Position numbers and translations under genes: made by a program
The notes under the pieces: generated by a model
Told to the model about the DNA's origin: nothing
What the model saw: the letters and a program-made list of their open reading frames with translations, nothing else
Database searches by the model: none
Source of the DNA: Atribacterota bacterium
GTDB lineage: Bacteria; Atribacterota; Phoenicimicrobiia; Phoenicimicrobiales; Phoenicimicrobiaceae
Length of the DNA: 6,267 nt
Direction of reading: 5' to 3'
Assembly: GCA_030666935.1 (NCBI GenBank)
Contig: DAOUWX010000110.1
Coordinates: 1-6,267, forward strand
Shown: positions 1 through 5,058 of the stretch, in pieces
Position numbering within the stretch: the stretch's first letter is position 1
Layout of the letters: each line of letters begins with the position of its first letter

Positions 1-1464
1 ATTAGAAGATGGTATTTTCAATATCTCTCGGTATTTAGCCACTGTTCGCCGAGAGATATTTACTTTGCCTTTTTCACTCAATAAATCTGCTAACTTCTGG
101 TCGCTCCACGGTTTTAAACAATTCTCATTATTGATATATTCTTTTATTAATTTTTTTACTTTATCAGTGGAAACAGTGCCTCCGCTCTTCTTATCCACTC
201 CTTTAGAAAAGAAAAACTTCATCTTAAGCAGTCCCCGGGGAGTTTGCACAATCTTGTTGTGAATCGCCCTTGACACAGTAGATTCGTGAATTTCTAATCT
301 GTCTGCTAACCTCCTTAAAGTTAGGGGTTTTATATATAAAATACCTTTATCTAAAAAATCCTTCTGGTATTCTATTAAAGTGTCAGCAATACGATATATA
401 GTTTTTTTTCTCTGCTCTATACCTTTAATCAACCACTTAGCAGAATTTAATTTTTCTTCAACATATTTTTTAGTATCTTTAGTTTTGTAGTCAGAAATGC
501 TTCCCATTTTGATTAGTTTTTCTTTGCCATAAAGGGGAATATTATTACCTGCCTCTAGAATCGTTTTATAGCAAGGATTTATCTCTATTTTAGGTAAATA
601 GCTATCATTTAAAATTACTCTATATCCCCCTCCTATTTTCCTCACTATTACCAAATCGGGAAGTATATATTTAATTTCTTTGTAGTTTCCTACTCTTCTG
701 CCGGGTTTAGGATCAAAGGAGTTTTTAATTATATCAGCTAAAGATTGAACTTCGGATATAGATATTTTTAAATCTTTAGCAATTTTCTTAAATGATTTCC
801 GGGCCAAATCCTGTAAATTGTATTTTATTATTTTCTCTATTCTAATATCACAAATACCCAGATATTTTGCCTGGATCAATAGACATCCTTGTAGGTTTCT
901 CGCTCCGACTCCAGGCGGGTCAAAACTTTGAATCAAAGATAATATCTTTTTTATTTTATCTTTTTTTATATTTAAATCAAGAGAAATATCATCTAAACCA
1001 ATAGTTAAATAACCGTTATCATCTATGTTGCCTATTATATATTCACCGATTTTATAATCGATATCACTGCTTACTGCTGTGCCTAATTGAACCAGTAGAT
1101 AATCTTGTAATGATTCTTTATAACAAATAAAATTTTCATATCTATTTTCTTTCTCCGTTACAGGTCTATTGGGCAAAGGTCGATAATCTTTTTCTTTGAG
1201 ATAACTTAACCAATCATCAAGGTTATTTTCTTCTCTTCTTTCATTTAATTCTTCGGTTTGAGTTAAAGTGCCTTCCTCTTGATTTACTTTTTCTGTTATT
1301 GAACCTGTTTCTTGTTTAACTTCTAATAAGGGATTATCTACTAATTCTTCATCAATTAAATCTTTTAGTTCAACTAAATTTAATTGTAATATATTAATTG
1401 CTTGATACAATTGGGGAGTAAGAATTAATTTTTGTTTTTGTGTCAATAACAATTCAGGTTTCAT
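1..1464 (-). CDS. rpoN: RNA polymerase sigma-54 factor RpoN (3' end off the window)
   Basis: Sigma-54 directs core RNA polymerase to -24/-12 promoters, which need an AAA+ enhancer-binding activator to open. Translation from the ATG at 1464 gives 488 residues with no stop before the left edge. Region I is residues 1-50 (TQKQKLILTPQLYQAINILQ, ending near NPLLEV). An acidic linker at about 50-110 follows. The core-binding domain carries IDDNGYL (147-153) and FDPPGVGARNL (181-191). The helix-turn-helix region is about 378-410 (LTLRRLADRLEIHESTVSRA, then NKIVQTPRGL). The diagnostic RpoN box is SRRTVAKYRE (471-480), followed by LKIPSSN, close to where family members end, so probably only a few residues are missing. 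GTGGAG lies 8 bases before the ATG and serves as ribosome site. It is the last gene of the leftward run. Identification is secure; what lies downstream is not visible. Confidence 0.97.
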   Translation of the reverse strand, partial: MKPELLLTQKQKLILTPQLYQAINILQLNLVELKDLIDEELVDNPLLEVKQETGSITEKVNQEEGTLTQTEELNERREENNLDDWLSYLKEKDYRPLPNRPVTEKENRYENFICYKESLQDYLLVQLGTAVSSDIDYKIGEYIIGNIDDNGYLTIGLDDISLDLNIKKDKIKKILSLIQSFDPPGVGARNLQGCLLIQAKYLGICDIRIEKIIKYNLQDLARKSFKKIAKDLKISISEVQSLADIIKNSFDPKPGRRVGNYKEIKYILPDLVIVRKIGGGYRVILNDSYLPKIEINPCYKTILEAGNNIPLYGKEKLIKMGSISDYKTKDTKKYVEEKLNSAKWLIKGIEQRKKTIYRIADTLIEYQKDFLDKGILYIKPLTLRRLADRLEIHESTVSRAIHNKIVQTPRGLLKMKFFFSKGVDKKSGGTVSTDKVKKLIKEYINNENCLKPWSDQKLADLLSEKGKVNISRRTVAKYREILKIPSSN

Positions 1465-1500
1465 CCCGCAAACTCCACTATTATTTATATATGATTTGGT

Positions 1501-1538
1501 ACATTTTATAAATATAATTTTTCCGAAATATAAAATGT
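1501..1538. repeat. 10-bp perfect inverted repeat upstream of rpoN
   Basis: The arms ACATTTTATA (1501-1510) and TATAAAATGT (1529-1538) are exact reverse complements, separated by 18 bp. The element lies 37-74 bases before the rpoN start, in the 135-bp spacer after the ABC ATPase gene. No T-run follows the hairpin in the direction of transcription, so it is not a standard intrinsic terminator. It could be a regulator binding site or a leader hairpin for rpoN. In DNA this AT-rich a 10-bp match can also arise by chance. Confidence 0.45.
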
Positions 1539-1599
1539 CATTTTTGCCTTATTAAAATACAAAACAAGTCTGGGTACTAAAATTTAAATTAAACTTCAT

Positions 1600-2700
1600 C
1601 TAAACTATAACCAATAAAGTTTTAGGATCAAAAATATGAGTCTTTTCCATGTCTAATACTACTTCCATGTCTTGTTCAACTTCTACTTGAGTGCGAGAAT
1701 CCATTTTCCCTACCACGGAATGCTTTCCGCAAGTCAGGTATATGAAAATCTCTGCCCCCAAGGGCTCAATTACTTCTACTTTAGTTTTTATAGTATTAGA
1801 AGGTTCAGCATTAGGTGCAAACTGTTTATTGTAAAGATCCTCCGGTCTTACTCCAAAAATCACTTCCCTCCCGGTATAATCTGCTATTTTTGAATAAAAA
1901 GCCTGAGGAATTTTTACTTTAAAACTTTCTGCATCGATTAGATAATCTCCATTTTCTTTAACAACTTTAGAATCTATGAAATTCATTGCCGGTGAACCGA
2001 TAAAACCGGCTACGAATTTGTTGTTGGGTTTTTTATAAACTTCTAAGGGAGAACCTGATTGTTGTAAGAGACCGTCATTCATTATAAACATTCTATCAGC
2101 CATGGTCATAGCTTCTACCTGATCATGGGTTACATAAATTATAGTAGCTTCCAATCTACGATGAAGCTTACTGATTTCTGCCCTCATTGCTACCCTTAGT
2201 TTGGCATCTAAATTTGAAAGTGGCTCATCAAATAAAAATACTTTTGGTTTTCTTACTATGGCTCTTCCTACTGCCACTCGCTGTCTTTGTCCGCCGGATA
2301 ACTGCTTAGGTTTTCTCTTTAATAAATTTTCTATCCCTAATATTTCTGCGGCTTCTCCTACTCTTTGGTCAATTTCTTTTTTTGGAAACTTTCTTAATTT
2401 TAAACCGAAAGCCATATTATTGTAAACATCCATATGGGGATAAAGAGCGTAGTTTTGAAATACCATGGCAATATCTCTATCTTTGGGTTGAACATCATTT
2501 ACCAATCTATCCCCAATATAAATCTCCCCTGAGGTTGCTTCTTCTAAGCCGGCAATTGCCCGTAAAGTTGTAGTCTTCCCACAACCGGAGGGACCAACCA
2601 AGACTGCAAATTCCTTATCCTTTATCTCTATGTTTACATTATCTACCGCGGTTACCTCTTTAAATTTTTTAGTAAGATTCTTTAAAATTACGTTTGCCAT
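1600..2700 (-). CDS. ugpC: Carbohydrate ABC importer ATPase, UgpC/MsmX (CUT1) type
   Basis: This is the cytoplasmic ATP-hydrolysing subunit of a CUT1-type importer for oligosaccharides or glycerol-3-phosphate; it would act as a dimer on a membrane permease pair. The 366-residue length is normal for the family. The nucleotide-binding domain has Walker A GPSGCGKTT (36-44), Q-loop Q82, signature LSGGQ (134-138), Walker B VFLFDEP with D158 and E159, D-loop SNLD (162-165) and the switch histidine in THD (H192). The C-terminal TOBE/MalK-like regulatory region starts after about 235, with FGVRPEDL (282-289) and a closing HIFDPKT. The ATG is fixed by a strong AAGGAGG seven bases upstream (2708-2714). 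No permease or sugar-binding protein gene is in the window, so it resembles orphan shared ATPases such as B. subtilis MsmX. The substrate cannot be read from the sequence; ugpC, msmK, msmX and malK are names for close relatives. Confidence 0.93.
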   Translation of the reverse strand: MANVILKNLTKKFKEVTAVDNVNIEIKDKEFAVLVGPSGCGKTTTLRAIAGLEEATSGEIYIGDRLVNDVQPKDRDIAMVFQNYALYPHMDVYNNMAFGLKLRKFPKKEIDQRVGEAAEILGIENLLKRKPKQLSGGQRQRVAVGRAIVRKPKVFLFDEPLSNLDAKLRVAMRAEISKLHRRLEATIIYVTHDQVEAMTMADRMFIMNDGLLQQSGSPLEVYKKPNNKFVAGFIGSPAMNFIDSKVVKENGDYLIDAESFKVKIPQAFYSKIADYTGREVIFGVRPEDLYNKQFAPNAEPSNTIKTKVEVIEPLGAEIFIYLTCGKHSVVGKMDSRTQVEVEQDMEVVLDMEKTHIFDPKTLLVIV

Positions 2701-2707
2701 TTTAATT

Positions 2708-2714
2708 CCTCCTT
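2708..2714 (-). promoter_or_regulatory. Strong Shine-Dalgarno site of the ABC ATPase gene
   Basis: AAGGAGG on the minus strand lies seven bases before the ATG at 2700. It is the best ribosome-binding match in the window and fixes the start. It also shows that the host uses a conventional anti-Shine-Dalgarno sequence. Confidence 0.85.
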
Positions 2715-2716
2715 AT

Positions 2717-2732
2717 TAATATAATTATATTA
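2717..2732. promoter_or_regulatory. 16-bp perfect palindrome in the ABC ATPase leader (possible operator)
   Basis: TAATATAATTATATTA is its own reverse complement without a mismatch. It starts at the end of the candidate -10 box and stops three bases short of the Shine-Dalgarno site, so a repressor bound here could block initiation. It is made only of A and T in an AT-rich spacer, so chance occurrence is quite possible. Confidence 0.3.
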
Positions 2733-2760
2733 TTTTAACAATAAAATTTTAATATACCAA
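2732..2760 (-). promoter_or_regulatory. Candidate sigma-70-type promoter for the ABC ATPase gene
   Basis: On the minus strand, TTGGTA (2755-2760, four of six matches to TTGACA) is followed after exactly 17 bases by TAAAAT (2732-2737, five of six matches to TATAAT). Transcription would start near 2725, about 25 bases before the ATG. The 272-bp gap after whiA also suggests an independent promoter. AT-rich DNA gives many such matches, so this remains a prediction. Confidence 0.4.
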
Positions 2761-2808
2761 ATTTAATCTCTATTTTATAAATATAGTATCGAGTTAAAAA
2801 AGAGAACT

Positions 2809-2856
2809 AGAGAAAAAAGAAGATAGGAAAACAAAAACAATAAATATTTTTTCTCT
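2809..2856 (-). terminator. Weak AT-rich hairpin after whiA (possible terminator)
   Basis: On the minus strand AGAGAAAAAA (2847-2856) can pair with TTTTTTCTCT (2809-2818) over 10 bp around a 28-base loop. A pyrimidine-rich stretch with a T-run follows at about 2795-2808. The stem is mostly A-T and the loop is long, so folding would be weak. It may help end the rapZ-whiA transcript before the ATPase promoter. The rest of the 2701-2972 spacer shows no credible coding sequence on either strand. Confidence 0.2.
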
Positions 2857-2972
2857 CTCTTACTACCCCATTAAAGTTTACGCTGATTACTTATATATTA
2901 ATCAAAGAAATTTTCACTTTTAGTATCATAAACAAAATGACAATTGCTGAAGAAGAAAAAAATTCTTGTGGT

Positions 2973-3905
2973 TTATAAAATTTCCGCAATCTGAGAAATC
3001 TTCTTTAACCGATGATAAATCCCTGATTTAGTAATTTTAAAGTCTACCTCCTCAACTAATTCCTGCAAACTGGCATAAGGTAAATTTTTGCGTACTTCAG
3101 CTACTAATGATAATCTCGGTGAAATATGCTTCAAACCTATTTTCTTTTCTATTACATCAATATCGTGTAATTGTTTAGCAGCAGAAAGAACTATCTTATC
3201 TAAATTTGCTGTTTCGCAATTAACTAATCTATTTACAGTATTTAGTAGGTCTTTTCTAACTCTTATGTCCTGAAAATACAATAAAGCATTCTGAAGCCCG
3301 ATTAATCTTAAAAATTCAAATATACTATCCCCTCTCTTTAGATATACTACCCACTTCTTCTTCCAAAAACTTATCCGAGAGTTTAAACCGTAATAGTTAA
3401 AAAGAGTATGAATAAAATTTGCTTCCCCTTCATCATTTGTGGAAATTTCCAAGTGATACATCTTTTCCGGATCATTTACAAATCCATTTATTAAAAAGGA
3501 CCCTCTTAAATATAAATCTTTAGAAAAATTTTTATTTAAATTTAACCTTTTTTTCCTGATACACTGTTTATTGTGTATAGTCTCCTTTCCCCAGTTTAAA
3601 TTAAATTCTTTTAAAATTCTCTCGGTTTCTTTAAAAAATGGAATTTTAACTTTATAATGTTTTTTTGTATTCGATAAATTTTCTTTTTCAACTGAGGGAT
3701 AAATTTTAAAAACCCTTTTAATTAAATTATAAGCAGTTCGTGTGGTAGTGGGGTCTTCTAAGATAATAACTAAATTTTTTTTCTGACCCGATTTAACTAT
3801 GTTCCCTTTTAATTTTATAAATGCTAGTAATTCATCCTTCTGTCCAGATATACCCTTGGGAATTATCCTGGCTAATTCATTTTTTACTCGGTAAGAAAAT
3901 AACAT
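2973..3905 (-). CDS. whiA: WhiA, DNA-binding regulator with LAGLIDADG-like and HTH domains
   Basis: WhiA is a DNA-binding protein of Gram-positive bacteria and some deep lineages. It controls sporulation septation in Streptomyces and affects division and chromosome segregation in B. subtilis. It resembles a homing endonuclease that has lost catalysis. The 310-residue length is normal. The N-terminal part starts MLFSYRVKNELARI. The LAGLIDADG-like core includes YLRGSFLINGFVNDPEK (132-148) and YHLEI (150-154). The strongly conserved NRLVNCETAN spans 225-234. The C-terminal HTH region (about 260-310) starts at SPRLSLVAEVRKNLP and has TKSGIYHRLKKI (292-303), matching the family's SKSGVxHR signature. 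The ATG at 3905 fits the family N-terminus, though only a weak GAAAGAG stands upstream. It lies 66 bp after rapZ, probably in the same transcript. The HTH loop before TKSG differs a little from common members. Confidence 0.95.
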   Translation of the reverse strand: MLFSYRVKNELARIIPKGISGQKDELLAFIKLKGNIVKSGQKKNLVIILEDPTTTRTAYNLIKRVFKIYPSVEKENLSNTKKHYKVKIPFFKETERILKEFNLNWGKETIHNKQCIRKKRLNLNKNFSKDLYLRGSFLINGFVNDPEKMYHLEISTNDEGEANFIHTLFNYYGLNSRISFWKKKWVVYLKRGDSIFEFLRLIGLQNALLYFQDIRVRKDLLNTVNRLVNCETANLDKIVLSAAKQLHDIDVIEKKIGLKHISPRLSLVAEVRKNLPYASLQELVEEVDFKITKSGIYHRLKKISQIAEIL

Positions 3906-3971
3906 TTAACTCTTTCTTTGGTAAATTTTTCTTTTAAATTATAAATGTTGATTTAAAAATTACAACAAAAC

Positions 3972-4859
3972 TTATAAGTCACTTTCAATCTTTATTTCAT
4001 CTTTATTCATGTCTCTGTGTTTCACAAATAGTTTATATCCTTTTCCCTCTAAATAATTTGCTAAATTGTTTATTAAAACTACCGATCTATGTCTCCCCCC
4101 GGTACATCCGAAAGCAATAGATAGATATGTCTTACCTTCTTTAACATAATAAGGGATTAAATAACTCAATAAATTAAAATAAACTTCCATAAAATATTGG
4201 GTTACAGAAAATTCGGTCACATATTTTTCAATCTTCTCATTGGACCCCGGTAAATTTTTTAATTTATCTATATAGAAGGGGTTAGTAAGAAATCTAACAT
4301 CAAAGACTATGTCTACATCAATAGGAATGCCATATTTATATCCAAAAGAAATTAGGGTTATCTGAATATCCTGTTCTTTTCCTTTTATAAAATTCCTGAT
4401 AATTTCATTGCTTAATTGCTTGGGAGTTAAATCAGAAGTATCTATTATTAGGCTAGCTTGTGACCTTAATTCTTTTAACTGTTCTCTCTCTGCTTGTATA
4501 TTTTCCAGAATGTTGTTTGAAATGTTTAGAGGATGTTTTCTCCTGGTTCCACTAAATCGGTGCATCAACATCTCATCACTTGCCTCTAAAAATAATATCT
4601 CTCGATTAATCCCTAATTCTTTTAAATAATCTAGTGATTTGTATAAATCCTTAAAAAAAATTCCTCCTCTTATATCTACCACTAAAGCGATTTTTGATAG
4701 TTTCCCCTTTGATTTTAAGCAAATTTCGGCAAATTTGAGGATTAACTGGGATGGAATATTATCTATACAGAAAAAACCAGCATCTTCAAAGCACTTGACC
4801 GCTATACTTTTTCCTGCTCCGGACAAACCGGTAATTATTATAAATCTGGTTTTATCCAA
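3972..4859 (-). CDS. rapZ: RapZ/YvcJ family nucleotide-binding protein
   Basis: RapZ (YvcJ in Bacillus) is a cytoplasmic P-loop protein that binds and hydrolyses nucleotides. In E. coli it is an RNA-binding adaptor that senses glucosamine-6-phosphate and controls GlmS synthesis; outside enterobacteria its partner is less clear. The 295-residue length is normal. It has Walker A GLSGAGKS (11-18), VVDIRGG (60-66), RFSGTRRKHPL (101-111), SFGYKYGIPIDVDIVFDVRF (171-190) with NPFY after it, and the C-terminal signature FGCTGGRHRSV (250-260) with KHRDMNK (280-286). The start is TTG at 4859: an in-frame TAG at 4866-4868 excludes a longer protein, and the next residues (DKTRFIIITG) are the normal N-terminus just before Walker A. 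The nearest relatives in Firmicutes are followed by yvcK, but here whiA follows directly. Confidence 0.96.
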   Translation of the reverse strand: MDKTRFIIITGLSGAGKSIAVKCFEDAGFFCIDNIPSQLILKFAEICLKSKGKLSKIALVVDIRGGIFFKDLYKSLDYLKELGINREILFLEASDEMLMHRFSGTRRKHPLNISNNILENIQAEREQLKELRSQASLIIDTSDLTPKQLSNEIIRNFIKGKEQDIQITLISFGYKYGIPIDVDIVFDVRFLTNPFYIDKLKNLPGSNEKIEKYVTEFSVTQYFMEVYFNLLSYLIPYYVKEGKTYLSIAFGCTGGRHRSVVLINNLANYLEGKGYKLFVKHRDMNKDEIKIESDL

Positions 4860-4869
4860 TTCTTTCTAA

Positions 4870-4877
4870 CCTCTCCT
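4870..4877 (-). promoter_or_regulatory. Shine-Dalgarno site supporting the TTG start of rapZ
   Basis: AGGAGAGG on the minus strand lies 10 bases before the TTG at 4859. With the in-frame TAG between site and start, it leaves TTG as the only codon that gives an intact Walker A region. The 7-bp repeat array abuts this site on its upstream side. Confidence 0.7.
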
Positions 4878-4953
4878 ATTTAGTCGTTAGTGAATAGTCA
4901 TTGATATAAGTTTTTAGTTCATAGTTGCAAGATCCGAGATACAAGGTGCAAGT
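4878..4953. repeat. Degenerate 7-bp tandem array, 11 units
   Basis: Read on the minus strand from 4953, the units are ACTTGCA, CCTTGTA, TCTCGGA, TCTTGCA, ACTATGA, ACTAAAA, ACTTAT, ATCAATG, ACTATTC, ACTAACG and ACTAAAT. Ten are 7 bp and one is 6 bp. Nine units carry CT at positions 2-3 and one more carries TC there. The first four units share a CTTG(C/T)A-like theme and the later ones ACTA, which suggests two sub-families. The array fills most of the rapZ leader and ends at its Shine-Dalgarno site. It shows no coding pattern. Its function is unknown. Confidence 0.7.
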
Positions 4954-5014
4954 TTATTTAATTATTCAATTGCCCATCGATTTATTTAACTTTTAGTTGT
5001 TTTATTTTATTTCC

Positions 5015-5054
5015 TTAACTAATTAACTAAGTAACTAGTTAACCAGCTAACTAA
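5015..5054. repeat. Degenerate 8-bp tandem array, 5 units
   Basis: Read on the minus strand from 5054, the units are TTAGTTAG, CTGGTTAA, CTAGTTAC, TTAGTTAA and TTAGTTAA, exactly five octamers of consensus YTAGTTAA. It begins four bases after the argS stop codon. Adjacent consensus units create the palindrome TTAACTAGTTAA, so the array can form small hairpins; for example TAGTTA at 5048-5053 can pair with TAACTA at 5036-5041. No T-run follows at once, so it is not a clear terminator. Confidence 0.75.
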
Positions 5055-5058
5055 TGTT

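Noticed and set aside
65..262. 65-codon open frame on the plus strand
   Set aside because: It is antisense to the conserved C-terminal part of rpoN (HTH region to RpoN box) and has no family resemblance or ribosome site.
1465..1599. Sigma-54 type -24/-12 promoter before rpoN or the ATPase gene
   Set aside because: No GG-N10-GC element with a reasonable TGGCAC/TTGC context was seen in either spacer.
1672..1893. Plus-strand frame inside the ABC ATPase gene
   Set aside because: It is antisense to the TOBE region of a well-conserved gene, and its predicted protein resembles nothing I recognise.
2900..2972. Small open frames in the whiA-ATPase spacer
   Set aside because: The longest noticed (about 12 codons, starting ATGATACTAAAAG on the minus strand) lacks a ribosome site and any sign of conservation.
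4408..4869. Two plus-strand frames over rapZ
   Set aside because: Both are opposite strongly conserved RapZ motifs, including Walker A, and have no independent support.
4878..5054. CRISPR array in the argS-rapZ spacer
   Set aside because: The repeat units are 7-8 bp, contiguous and degenerate, with no 25-35 bp repeats or unique spacers.
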